A DNA stretch of 64,000 nt. Source: Spisula solida (lineage: Eukaryota; Mollusca; Bivalvia; Venerida; Mactridae). The number at the start of each line of letters is the position of its first letter. Within the stretch, counting starts at the first letter, position 1. The stretch is from NCBI GenBank assembly GCA_947247005.1, contig OX365956.1:8886089-8950088 (forward strand). The letters are read 5' to 3'. The position numbers and the translations under genes are program-made. Under the pieces are notes generated by a model. The model was not told the DNA's origin, did no database searches, and saw only the letters and a program-made list of their open reading frames with translations. Shown piece by piece: positions 12,848 through 23,130 of this stretch.

Positions 12848-12853
12848 TTTATT
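12848..12853 (-). promoter_or_regulatory. Poly(A) signal of the C1q gene
   Basis: AATAAA on the minus strand about 142 bases after the C1q stop codon, the first canonical signal downstream. It lies between the gene and the foldback element at 12280-12633. Confidence 0.5.
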
Positions 12854-12994
12854 TCTCGACATTATTGGAACTGAAATTATCCTTGTGGAAATGTGGTAGG
12901 CTTATTCTTTTCAAACGAGGTGGTCACTGCAGGTGGAAGGAAGATGTTTCCTACATGTAGTAAATAGAAATTACATCAATAATACAACAGTAAA

Positions 12995-13401
12995 TTAAAT
13001 CATGAAACCAGAAAAGGTACTCCAGTGTCCGCCGTACGCATTGGATCCCTCTGTACCACGATGCCTCACCCAGACACTATCCCCTGCCTTCAACACTAAC
13101 ACCACACTGTTAGTTCCCTGTTCATACTTGGCATCAGACGAATACATGAACACTAAGGATTTGCCATTCAGGCAGATTTCTGTCTCAAGATATTGTCCAG
13201 AATGACTCATTACTGTCGCAGTGAAAAAATAGGTTCCATTCTTAGGGACGGTAAATATACCAGTTACGGATGAGTACGCTCCGATGTTATTGGTGAAGGC
13301 ATTGTCGAATATAATGGTTTGATAATTGCCAAGGTTCATAGAATGGCTGCTAAGGCTGGCTGAGAACGCAGGCTTCTCTGAAGGTTGGGTGGTTAACACA
13401 A
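12995..13401 (-). CDS. Last exon of the C1q gene: complete C1q domain
   Basis: The acceptor TTGTGTATTTTCAG ends at 13402 and the exon starts in phase 1. After VLTTQPSEKP the C1q domain runs to the stop at 12997-12995, about 125 residues, the normal length. Recognisable landmarks in order: AFSASL, IIFDNAFTN, GAYSS, GIFTVPKNGTYFF, SVVLVLKAGDSVWV and the terminal STFSGFMI. These match the conserved aromatic and glycine positions of the C1q jelly-roll. No stop or frameshift is present. The upstream in-frame ATG at 13426 lies in the intron and is not the start, because the frame there has no signal peptide and a good acceptor intervenes. Confidence 0.9.
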
Positions 13402-16170
13402 CTGAAAATACACAATGAACCGTCATAAGTCACTAACTAGTTTGCATATACATGTATCGCTGGCTTAGAGTTAGAAGGTCATAAGTACAAAATCAATATT
13501 TTGAAAGAAACAAGAAAAAACTCCCTGAAAATTAGGCTTTACTTATGGAAAAACAAGCTTTTATAACTTCAGGTTTGTCAACATGGATTCGCCTTGAGAT
13601 GCAGATTTCAAAGATGAACGAGTCTTTTTAGGTTGTAAGTAGTACTTGCGACCTTCTAATTCAAGCATCGGCTGCATAGGACCTTTATTGGTAAACGTAG
13701 CTACTAGCAACCACGCCTTGTAAGTCGAACGTCTATTGGGATATTGTACCCGGATTTCCCTCCAGGAAGGTTTATCAGTAGCACCCGAAATACTGGGGAT
13801 TTGGCAGCAGTGCACATCATTCTAACCATCGGTTGTATGGTAATCCTTTGTGGGAGCGTATCCGTATAATACAAGACAGCAATCAAAGTTAAGAAACGAC
13901 GTGGATGGCGGTTTGTATGGTTTTTAAAAAATGTGAACGTTTCTGCCACACAAATCAAAATCCTCCCGTCCAAAACCATAGTACTAGTAAATGGTTACTT
14001 CTGTAATAGAAATATTATGTTCCTATTCATAGATAGCCTGTCGCTAAAGAGAGGGCTGCACTGTACACATAAAGTATAAAATCACCGGTTTGTGATGGCA
14101 TGGTTGATTCTGTAGTTTGTGGCATTGTTGTTGGCATTGTTGTTGGCATTGTTGATGTAGTTGCTGCGGTAGGAATAAATTGGGTTGAACACAGAGCCAG
14201 ATGGTGTTCAGTCGTAGATTTGTTTCCAGGCATATGGACCAGAGCTCCGAAGTATGAAATTGTAGCTGCATTTAATGTAAGACCGGCTGGGCAGTGTGTG
14301 TCTGGAATGATAACAATGACTGGTGTACTAGTATTAAACTACGCATGTACATGGCAACAAGGTAAGTTATAATCTTGTAAACGTATACTAAAATAAAGAT
14401 TCTAACACGATCTGCGGATTAATCCATTTAACATAGAGCAGACCAGGCCATGTATTATTACCGCAATAAAACATGGTATCAAATTGGCAGTTACTTTTTA
14501 CGCCCCGTATCACGTGACATATTTATGAATGAATGAATGAACGTAAACTTTATAGTAAAAACTTTAACGGACCGCAGAAAACTGGTTAGGTCCAACGACC
14601 GCCATGTAGTTAGTATGTGTTTAAGATTTGAGAAAAAACAAAAGTTGGTTTTCAAAAAAAAACAAGACGAATTACCTGATGAAGAAACCCAAACTACGAA
14701 GTTATCCCCTGCTGTGTCTTTCACTACCGTCCATAGTTTCGTTAGAAAACTATAATTTGATGTATCAATGTGCGCCAGTTGTGTTTTTATATTTTCACAG
14801 TACGCCACAGCATCGCAATACGAGTATTGCATTGTTGATACATGATAATACGGCGGCGTGTTGTCCATAGGTCCCCATTCTGCACATACACAAAATATTT
14901 AATTAACTTAATGTTAATATTGACAGTTTTATAACAACGGCATGTTATCGTGCGTAATTTAATGTTAAATAGGTTTATATGGAGCAGATGCGTTTGCACT
15001 TAAAGAACACTTACAGGAACAATCAAAATCATCACATGACAAACATTTAAATGAACAATAAAACTGAAGCGAGATAGTGACAAAAACCTGACATCCCCGA
15101 CAGCCGGCTAATTCACTCAGTCAAACATCACCGGAGTAAGAGCGAATAACAAGGACTACCAAACAACACAAGGATAACATACAACGCAACGTATGTACAT
15201 GTATGCCTTGTAAAAAATAAACTGAACAGTCTTAAGCTGATCTTCAAGGTTGCAATGAGCACATATGCCACTAGTAAAATGGACACGGTTTAATAAAACG
15301 AGACAGTGACACAATCGTCTTTGTAACATTAATTCTTTTTTATATTGAACTTTAAAATGAACAATTCATACACAAAAGAATGTTTCTGTTACAGGCTTTC
15401 GTACTGGTACGGACCGCGACAATGTCACTTGGGACTTCAACTAGTTTTAAGGCGCACTAAACCTCCCATTCTACAATCAACCTCACATTCTACAATCAAC
15501 CTTCTAAGAAAACCCCTTTGTTGCTGTAGCAAGGGCATTAACGGGATTCTTTATTTCGACTCTGATTTGACACGGCCTGGGATCGAACCTGCGATCTTCC
15601 GCACAGGAAAGTGACGCCCTACCATTACGTTATCGATGCGGCTCTTATATAGAACTATACTACACATTGTTAAATAGCTCACGGAAAGGTTGTAGCAATC
15701 GTTTTAAGGGATGTATCGTATATTTTCGTATTGTAAATGCCAGTCTCTGATATGATATATTAGTAAACGACTAAAATACCTTGTCTGGCGTTGCTTCGCT
15801 GTTGCCTGAATATATGAGGTATCAATGGTCGTTTGTCTATGTCGTCATTGTCATCTACCATAGGTTCATCGGTGTCACTAGATGATTGCGCTAACGTCTT
15901 CCTCAGTTCATTAATCTCATCCACCATCGTGGCTTCCTTCTGTTTGGACTTCAACTCCATTTCGTCCATTTTGAATTTCAAGCCAGATATTTCGGATTGC
16001 ATTTCAGCTATATTAGCGTTCTTCTCTACATCGCGTGCTTCCAGTGAATCTATCCTTTCCACTAAAACATCAAACATTTCATTTACACCACTCTCTGTCT
16101 CTGCTGAGAAAACACATTGCAACATAAACAGAACAATAAAAACTACAACGCAACTATGTCTCGTCTCCAT
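12995..16170 (-). CDS. Secreted C1q-domain protein, possibly with a C-type-lectin-like middle (split gene)
   Basis: Proposed model: exons 16170-15780, 14879-14676, 14301-14086 and 13401-12995, all joined in phase 1, total 1218 coding bases (about 405 residues). Using only the outer exons gives 798 bases (265 residues), also in frame. Order in the long form: signal peptide (about 1-23), coiled coil (about 30-93), acidic linker, lectin-like segment (about 131-240), Thr/Ser-rich stalk (about 242-270), C1q domain (about 281-405). Known of the family: bivalve C1q-domain proteins are secreted, trimerise through the C1q head or coiled coil, and act as pattern-recognition lectins. Inferred here: an extracellular immune or carbohydrate-binding role. 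Exons 1 and 4 are secure; inclusion of the middle two rests on splice signals, phase and weak similarity. RNA reads across the junctions would settle it. Confidence 0.72.
13561..13979 (-). other. Two overlapping unassigned ORFs in the last C1q intron
   Basis: Two minus-strand frames (13561-13815 and 13704-13979) are open here. One ends with a plausible hydrophilic tail (ELEGRKYYLQPKKTRSS, then a stop). No domain was recognised. They may be a broken ORF with one frameshift, an alternative terminal exon, or chance; no splice pair in phase with the C1q exons was convincing. Confidence 0.2.
14086..14301 (-). CDS. Candidate exon 3: Cys-bearing segment and Thr-rich stalk
   Basis: A 216-base segment between an acceptor preceded by a pyrimidine-rich run (TTATCATTCCAG, ending at 14302) and a donor CCG/GTGATT (GT at 14085-14084), phase 1 at both ends. 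Joined to exon 2 it starts DTHCPAGLTL and later contains HLALCSTQF; these two cysteines could supply the C-terminal half of the lectin-like fold, although the usual WND...C stretch is not seen. It ends in a stalk built from TTSTMPTTMPTTMPQTTEST, rich in Thr and Pro and likely to be O-glycosylated. The stalk is encoded by a short imperfect tandem repeat (TTGTTGGCA on the plus strand, 14118-14156). Without splicing the frame reads on to a stop at 14027. The donor is weaker than those of the other exons. Confidence 0.42.
14676..14879 (-). CDS. Candidate exon 2: N-terminal half of a C-type-lectin-like domain
   Basis: A 204-base open segment bounded by an acceptor (TTGTGTATGTGCAG, ending at 14880) and a donor (ATCAG/GTAAT, GT at 14675-14674), phase 1 on both sides. 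It translates to about 68 residues beginning EWGPMDNTPPYY when joined to exon 1. The part CDAVAYCENIKTQLAHID resembles helix alpha-1 of C-type lectin domains (x-W-x-x-A-x-x-x-C-x-x-x-x-x-x-L-A-x-I). A second helix and a FVVWV strand follow, where canonical domains have WIGL. Family knowledge: the Cys in AYC normally pairs with the last Cys of the domain. The WIGL core and any calcium-binding EPN or QPD motif are missing, so sugar binding of the classical type is not predicted. It could also be an exon of an unrelated nested gene. Confidence 0.5.
15400..15650 (-). repeat. tRNA-derived SINE inside the C1q intron
   Basis: On the minus strand the head contains ATCGCAGGTTCGATCCCAGG, an RNA polymerase III B box, preceded by an A-box-like ATAACGTAATGGTAGGG. 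It continues with GTCGAAATAAAGAATCCC and CCCTTGCTAC, paralleling the SINE at 36098-36360 (GACGAAATAAAAATGG, CCCTTGCTAG). Boundaries are approximate. The small plus-strand ORF here (15345-15614) is an artefact of the SINE. Confidence 0.55.
15780..16170 (-). CDS. Exon 1 of the C1q gene: signal peptide and coiled coil
   Basis: The open frame reaches 16215, but the Met at 16170-16168 is preferred because it is followed at once by a signal peptide: METRHSC, then a hydrophobic run (VVVFIVLFMLQCVF) and a likely cleavage after FSA. Residues about 30-93 form a charged coiled coil with Leu, Ile and Met at heptad positions and no collagen repeat, as is usual for bivalve C1q proteins. An acidic, Ser/Asp-rich linker with a KR pair follows. 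The exon ends ACAAG with a GTATTT donor at 15779-15778, leaving phase 1. The frame continues only five residues into the intron before a stop. The ORF on the opposite strand here (15833-16204) is taken as an antisense shadow. Confidence 0.85.
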
Positions 16171-16230
16171 TGTTGAGATAAACGAAATGTTCTTATCTTC
16201 GTGATATGGGGTCAAACAGTCTGGTCATAG

Positions 16231-16237
16231 TTATAAA
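16231..16237 (-). promoter_or_regulatory. TATA-like box upstream of the C1q gene
   Basis: TTTATAA on the minus strand about 61 bases before the chosen ATG, a spacing compatible with a short 5' untranslated region. The element is not a strong consensus; no initiator was identified. Confidence 0.25.
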
Positions 16238-16478
16238 CAGTTTCAATAATCGCTGCCAAACTTGATCTTTAGATTAAAAATTTCAATTAAAAGATGTATA
16301 AACACCACTTCAAAAATACGACGAATTCAAAATTACGCCATTCTCATGATTTGTCATTCATATGTTCTGTTTTCTTTTTATTTATTCCAGCTCAATGTTT
16401 ATTAACATCAGTCCATTGAAGAGTCTAACTGGAGTCATACTCGATAATGGTTTTACTAACACAGTGCTCAGTTTGTAG

Positions 16479-17000
16479 CATATGGTGATTCGTGAATAGT
16501 GCACATGCGCACGAGTAGTGTGTGATGATTCGTGAATAATGCACGAGTAGTGTGTGGTGATTCGTGGAGTGTGCAAGCCGAGTAACGTGTGGGGGAGGTG
16601 AGGGGTTAGCAGTGTTCAGCGCTAGAGTAGTGTGTGGTGAGTAGCGCGAAATGAGTAATGTGTTTTAATAGAGGGAACTGCATGTAGAAGAGAAAAGTGT
16701 ATGAGCACTGTATGGTGCACGAGAAGTGGTCAGCGGGTAGTTAGTTTGTTTTGGTTCGTGTACTGTGCACGAGTAGTGTGTAGGTAATGTCTGGTGATTC
16801 GTAGACTGTTCATGAGTAGTGTTTAGTGAATAGTGGCGTGTACACAAGTAGTGTGTAGTGGATATTGTCGTGTACACGAGTAGTGTGTGGGGAGTAGTTT
16901 ATGTTAATTCGTGGACCGTGCACGAGTAGTGGTCAGCGAGTAGGTAGTGTATTGTGATTCGTGGACTGTTCACGAGTAGTGTGTAGAGAATAGTTGATAG
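16479..17000. repeat. Degenerate minisatellite (CACGAGTAGTGTGT)
   Basis: Repeats of GTGATTCGTGGACTGTGCAC and CACGAGTAGTGTGTGG recur at irregular spacing across about 500 bases upstream of the C1q gene. Copies are diverged and variably deleted. The ORFs on the minus strand (16382-16576, 16665-16877) merely translate this array (TTHYSC repeats). Confidence 0.65.
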
Positions 17001-17369
17001 AGTCTTGTCAAGGTGGTGAGTATACTTAGTGCGCAGAACTATAGTAGTGTTTCACACTGTCAGTATGTCTAGTGCGATTGGTAGCGGTGAGGAATACAAG
17101 CCTCGGAATACGTCTAACCACCATGAACGATATAGCACGGAGAATAGCACCAATAACAAAATTATTGTCAAAAGGAACACATTTACCTTATATGGAATGT
17201 TATAATACACGACCACGACTATGTAAGAGTTTATTTTTTCTATATTCCGCCAAGGACGTAGTTATGATAGCTATCGACCAACCAGAAACAGTGGACATTC
17301 GGTAAAGCCTAGGTCCCACTTAGCAGTTTTTTACCCTCGGCGAAGTACTCTCGATGTAAATTAATGAGC

Positions 17370-17620
17370 TTCAGGAGACATCGGGAACAGGGTTCTCGTG
17401 GTGTAAGGGAGGGGGGGGGTCATGCGGCAATTGGTAAGATCGGGAGAACTCCCGATGTGTTCCACCGGCCAAACTGCCTCGGGGATGTACTGCCGATGTA
17501 AATCTTGAGGTTCCCCGATGTCTGAGGGAAGCTTCGGAAATTTACTGAGCATTTAGTGACATCGGGGGTACATCGGGAAATTTCAATGCATGTATTCCGA
17601 TGTACTCGCGATTTCGTGCC
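17370..17620. repeat. Cluster of ACATCGGG/CCCGATGT motifs
   Basis: At least seven copies of ACATCGG or its complement occur in both orientations, for example GACATCGGGAAC (17376), ACTCCCGATGTG (about 17447) and GACATCGGGGGTACATCGGG (17558). The spacing is irregular. Includes a run of nine or more G near 17409. No gene seen. Confidence 0.45.
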
Positions 17621-17818
17621 TGGAATATCAGAAGCTCAGATATCTGTGGGGGGCATCTCCGAAACAAATCACGTTTCATGGCCCATTCGTGTGATGGGGG
17701 TATTTTTCGGCAACAGCTTCGCATCCTACAAACCCGTGGATGTCTTTGATTGTTTTAAAACACTTTTTAGTCAATTTTTGAAAAAAATACCTTAAAAGTT
17801 TGTAAAACATGGCATATA

Positions 17819-18724
17819 CGAGGGGTGATCAACAAATACGCGGAAAAATGCTCTGAAATCTTTGTTACCTGACCAATTTATATGAAAATCGGTCCGACAA
17901 TAGTTTGATGTATTCCAAATACATAACCATATAAACATTAAACTCCAGGAAAAATTTGGTCGAAAAAACATATAAACCGTAACGTCCATATGGCTACACC
18001 GGCCAAACGTCATTGCGACGTCGTTACATATAACGGTATACATACTCATTCGCGGTACAATTTATAGTATATAACGCATTAAATGATTCTCAAAAATAGC
18101 CATACAACAAGATACTCTTCATAAACCTGTCAACCAAAATTCAAAACTTTGCCTTTGCAACTTTCATGTAAAGTATAAGAATTAGCTCTCGGTGTACATT
18201 GATATTGACGGCGTAATACGACGTTATTGACGTATGGCCAACTCGCATGTCAGCATTGTTTCACATGGCTACATACGAAAGAAGTTGTATGCCATTACAC
18301 ATTTGTTGCATTTAGGAATATTGACATTGGTATTTTGTGACATTCCATTCTCTACACGACTTTTCGTCGCCGATTTCTGTATCACACTAATTTACAGACA
18401 ACGACTACGAATCAAATAGCTCTTAAACAGAATTTTTACGTTAGAATATCATTTTGAGTAATAGAGGTAATGTTCAATAATTAGACATTCATAACTTGAC
18501 CTTTAAAAAATCATAACATCACAAATGCACCAATGGTACGTTATCGTTAGTAACAATACGGAAAATATGAAATTTTAGGCCGTATGATGTCGAGTGACGT
18601 TGCCATAGGACACCGCGCTCGTTCTGATTTTGGTTTATATTAATGAACATGAAAGTTTCATCGACTTCTAATGACGATTAAAGAAAACACAGCACTTTTC
18701 CGAATATTGGTTGATCACCCCTCG
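17819..18724. mobile_element. TA-flanked inverted-repeat transposon, CGAGGG type (B)
   Basis: Left terminus CGAGGGGTGATCAACAAATA, right terminus reversed CGAGGGGTGATCAACCAATA; repeats of about 36 bases, TA on both sides. 906 bp with no transposase motifs. Contains several GACGT-type motifs (for example GACGTCGTTAC near 18018 and GAGTGACGTTGCC near 18592). Related in its ends to elements at 7024, 42134 and 42231. Confidence 0.78.
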
Positions 18725-19652
18725 TATATACACATTTATACATCAATTTAAATGGTGGGACATGTATTTAGAAATAGAGATACATTACTACTGGCATTCA
18801 TGTTGCGTCTTGCATCTAGCGATCTTTTGTTTTTCTTTGCTGGAACATAATTGATAATGTGTTTGTCACATGTGATTCAAGCTCGCGTTTCGTTGACGAC
18901 CTTTGCATTTGCAAGGTCATTCGTCTTGCCAGAAAGGAGAATCCAAACTGCACTTAGTTTCTTCATTGTTGACGTATGCTTTACATACATTTATGAAAAG
19001 CTTCCATGGCAATAATATACGTAGCTAATCCAATACATTAGGAATAAACCTAATTGTAAAGTATCAAGATGTTGATAAATGAATCATTGTATTATGCCTA
19101 CACTGAGAGACTTTAAAACAAACGCTTCACAAAATCTTAATTACATGTTTGCATAAAAAACGTATGTCGGTTACGTTTTCTAGAATTAATTGCAAAATTG
19201 TACTTTTCAAACAGCTGGGTACGCTTTTGTCATTTGCAACCATTAAATAACCTTTTCGTTTTCAAAAGCATCTCAGTGTTTATACAGGACATGTTTAATA
19301 AGATACGGTATTTTGGCACATTTTTAGTCTGAGATATAGTTGGTCAATTAGGCAGTGATAAACCGAATGGCCATGGACAATGACTGTCTGATTCAGACGC
19401 AAAAAGTAGTCAGTTTTAATCAACTTTTTGTCACAGCAAAGGGTTTGAAATGTATGGTATCAATTTAAAGCAGACACAGGCGTCTTTGTAAAAGTTCACT
19501 TTTTTGAAAATGCATAGGTACAAAGAAGATAACACCTATCCTTTGTATTTGAGTACATTTCGCAATACCATTAACCAATGAATGTTAGCCATACGGGAGT
19601 GTTCGAAAAGAAATCCAACTACATGCATATCTCTGTATTTTTGGCATATGTA
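18725..19652. other. No gene recognised
   Basis: AT-rich, no supported ORF, tandem repeat or inverted-repeat element noticed. Confidence 0.45.
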
Positions 19653-20655
19653 GGGGAGACCGGGGTTGTGTGATACACGTTTCTGTTTTTTACCTTTTAT
19701 AAAACATGAACACATATACGGCCCTTGTAATGGTGTATACATAAAACTACACTTAATTCTAACCAAACACGTTCTTTAATTAATCAATTTAACAATGCAA
19801 TGCAGCTTGTGGAAAATGATAAGTTAATGTAACTCATTTACCCCGTGTGTTGGGGACAAGTGTTACAGTTACATGTAGTAAATACCGACTACCCTGAAGG
19901 TTACCTGCAAGAAACACGGGTGGAAGTGAAGAGGCGAGGTTGGAAGTGAAGAGGCGAGGTTGGAAGTGAAGAGGCGATGTCGGAAAGGTTGAGGATGGTT
20001 GAATTATGATTGTCCGGAACCTAGTTAAATGTTTAATACTTGTCCGCCCTAAGCCCCAAACGGTCGGGGCAATGTGTTACACTTTACGTATTATTTTAAG
20101 CGGTTGAAATTGTAGATGCATAGTTATATTGAATAATTAAGTAACTTTCTTTGTCGAAATTAAGTGTAGTTTTATGTATACACATTTACTACGTATATGA
20201 GTTCACACTTTCCAAAATGTAAAACTTATAAAAATGTAACACTTAGCCCCGGTGGCCCCTTTGTATTATGTAACAAATTGCCCACATGAACACTTGCGTG
20301 AATAAATCGCTCTACAGTAAATACCAAAGGTGGCCAAATCCCATATCTCATTGCTACGGCATGTTTGATGTGTACTTAAACGTTCGCACATAAGCCCAAA
20401 TATCAACCACATCTTGAATATAGAATAAATTGACATTTGAAAAATTGTAAAAATGTTACAAAAAGCTTGAAAACGTGTGTTCACCCTGTAAAACAATTTA
20501 TGAGGATTTGATCTCATGGTCCCGACATAGCGGATAAAATGGCGGCTCGAAAAATGATATCATCAACATGAATGATGATGTAGTATAAGGATATCATACG
20601 TTTGAAAATGCAGTGTAACATTTTGCCCCGTGTAACGCTTAGCCCCGGTCTCCCC
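19653..20655. mobile_element. TA-flanked element with GGGGAGACCGGGG termini
   Basis: Ends GGGGAGACCGGGG on the left and, reversed, GGGGAGACCGGGGCTAAGCG on the right, with TA at 19651-19652 and 20656-20657. Internally, GTAACACTTAGCCCCGG-like motifs recur (about 20044 in altered form, 20236, 20616, 20631) and echo the right terminus. No transposase was recognised; the minus-strand ORF at 20266-20517 has no motif. Confidence 0.7.
19921..19980. repeat. 20-bp tandem repeat, three copies
   Basis: Three consecutive copies of TGGAAGTGAAGAGGCGAGGT, the third with one change, inside the GGGGAGACC element. Confidence 0.85.
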
Positions 20656-21329
20656 TATCCATTTAACTATTGTCTTCAATTTCGCAAAACATAGTGAAAT
20701 TCCATTCATCGGTTTAGTCATTATGTATGTTTAATTATTACACTTACAAATGTGTACTAATCCGAAAAACGTATGGCTGAACTTACAGAACATCTGGTTT
20801 ATATCAACGAAAGGTCCAAACTTGGATAAGTGATACATTTATACACAATGATTTTTTTAGATTTATGGACATCGTGGGGTGTCGTTTAGCAATGTTATAA
20901 GTTTATTTAATTTTTCATAGTAGACCAACAGCATCTGAAAGACAACAACAAAAGTGGTAAACAACAACAACAAACAAACAGAACATGTATAAAAGTAGGA
21001 TATTATTTTCACAGTTGCAATATTGACCGTTGTACTATTAACTGCTTATACATGCGCGAGAGTTTATCCCCTGTTCACCTCATTTGGAAGAAAACGCTTT
21101 AAGTTAACAACACTTTTACCAACTGGATACCATGCTCATTACGTGGTGATGGAAACGTCATGCTATTTTAAATTCACAGAAAATATAAAAGTTATACCAC
21201 CAATATTTTCAACAGAAGTTTTTACGTATTATAAGATATCATGAAACACGTACAGGCTCACAATCACTAAGCAAGAATAATGAAACATATATATTATACA
21301 TGTACCTCAAAACAAATATTATAGTCAAT
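20656..21329. other. No gene recognised; CAA microsatellite
   Basis: Contains a short ACAACAACAA tract near 20940-20985. The plus ORF 21023-21244 shows no recognisable domain. Confidence 0.4.
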
Positions 21330-21880
21330 TTTTGGGCGCTAAGCGCCCGAATAAATTTCGCATTAAGTCAACGTGTCACGTGGTTTGGTCAGAGTTTGAA
21401 TTCACTAATGGATCTGAAAACTTGTGTAACGGTCTCGCAGTGACAGAAAGATACTGAAAAATGGCCGCCAATAGAATAACAAAATTTACCTAAAATGCGT
21501 TATTCTGTAGCCCATAAATTTTCTTGTATATTTTAATGATGTTTAAAAATATTCCAAAAACTCAGTAGGCCCATCTAGAACACATTTTAATAAGGGAGAT
21601 AAATACTCTGTTGCTTCGTATAGCACTTTGATCGATCGCCATCTTGGAACGCTGGGGAAATAGACAGAAAACACAGAATGTGACAGCCTGCATAGAATGA
21701 GTAATTGATCCACTGATTACGTCATGAAAGTATTTGTTCTAACAAGAAAAGTAGTATTATTATACACATAATTAAGGTAGTTATACAGTGAACTCAAAAA
21801 CGAAAGCAGGTTCGTACCGACTATCGTCCTTCGTTACTTCGTACCAAATAATGTCACAAATGTTTTACTGACTGTACATA
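21330..21880. repeat. Dispersed repeat, copy 1
   Basis: Shares long stretches with 49640-50190, for example GCCAATAGAATAACAAAA, TTCCAAAAACT, TAGGCCCAT and GTCCTTCGT-ACTTCGTACC near the right ends. Non-coding; both copies are in the same orientation. Confidence 0.65.
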
Positions 21881-22239
21881 ATGAATCATATGATCAGCAA
21901 TCATTCTGTACTGGATGATCATGTTACTAACAAATAAGGACATCTGACAATTTTGTGTCTACTGCTATGTTTCAATACTGACATGTAGCAGTGAGCTATG
22001 AGAATAGAACAAAATTATGAAAAAAATAATATTTAAGATACAATTCTCTAAAATAGGCTGTGCCTTAGTTCATATTACTAGTATATGCACTACCAAACAA
22101 TCCAAGAAGCCTGTAATTGCAATGCACAATCAAGCATGATCAGTTGCGAAGGTTATGTATTTTATTTTCTTCACCCACCAAGGTCCTACTATTCACACAC
22201 CATGACCGACGCAGCTATGTGAAGTTGGCTCAACATACG

Positions 22240-22370
22240 ACATTCAAAAAATCAAATGCCGTGCAGCTCGACAAACGACATTGGACGCCATTAATAAAAT
22301 CATCAGATATCGAATGTTGTTCAGCTCGACATACGACATTGGACGACATTCATATAATCATCCGGGTACT
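22240..22370. repeat. 58-bp satellite, first block
   Basis: About two copies of the monomer that forms the main block at 22823-23130 (CAGCTCGACA at 22264 and 22322, 58 bases apart). The array is interrupted after this block by about 450 bp of different sequence. Confidence 0.75.
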
Positions 22371-22822
22371 GTTTTACTAACATTGCGTAAATGTCGCGTA
22401 AGTTTACGCATATATTTGTCACTTACGCAAATCCTTAAGCGTGTTTTACTAAACGATCGCAAGTTGTTGCAAACATTTACGTAAAAATATTGAATATTGA
22501 ACGTAGACCGGGCCACAATATTACCAATATAACGGGAACCAGAGTGAATAAATATACATAAAAGTTCGATAAGTTTTGATGATTAAACAGGTTTATATTA
22601 CTAATCACGGTCTATAACAACAAGTGACGGTCGAAAATCAACAGTGCGTGGCAAAAACTCCTCTCTACGTTCATATTTGCTATTTACGCTTCCTCCGACC
22701 TTGCGTAGAATTACGCCAATACTTATGACAAAACATGAGAAAAAATATCTTAGTAAAACGCATTTGCGCAAATATTATCGACGTACGCAATATTTACGGA
22801 AAACTTAGAGTTACGCTAGCGC
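22371..22822. other. Insert within the satellite, rich in GCGTAA/TTACGC
   Basis: This segment separates the two satellite blocks. GTTTTACTAACATTGCGTAA near its left end faces AGTAAAACGCATTTGCGCAA near 22753, giving an imperfect inverted pair. TTACGC and GCGTAA motifs recur throughout. Probably a MITE-like insertion; precise ends and target duplication were not resolved. Confidence 0.4.
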
Positions 22823-23130
22823 GACATTGGACGACATTCAAAAATTGCCAAAACTCGAATGTCGTGCAGCTCGACATACGACACTGGACGACATTAAAAC
22901 ATTGTCATGAATTGAATGTCGTGCAACTCGACGTACGACATTGGATGACATTAAACAAACTGTCAAAAATCGAATGTCGTACAGCTCGACATACGATATT
23001 GGACGACATTCAAATAATTATCAGCAATCGAATGTCGTGCAGCTCGACATACAACATTGGACGACATTCAAATAATCATTAGAAATCGAATGTCGTGCAG
23101 CTCGACATACAACATTGGACGACATTCATG
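22823..23130. repeat. 58-bp satellite, main block
   Basis: About five monomers; CAGCTCGACA or variants at 22867, 22924, 22982, 23040 and 23098 (period 57-58). Each monomer contains AATGTCGT, a 12-base loop and ACGACATT, a perfect 8-base inverted repeat, followed by a further GGACGACATT. ORFs across the array are incidental. Confidence 0.85.

Noticed and set aside
14100..14372. 90-codon plus-strand ORF with VVGIVVGIVD
   Set aside because: Translation of the antisense of the Thr-rich exon repeat; no domain.
15833..16204. 123-codon plus-strand ORF opposite exon 1 of the C1q gene
   Set aside because: It is the antisense of the coiled-coil exon, has no domain, and the minus strand has a signal peptide and good splice donor.
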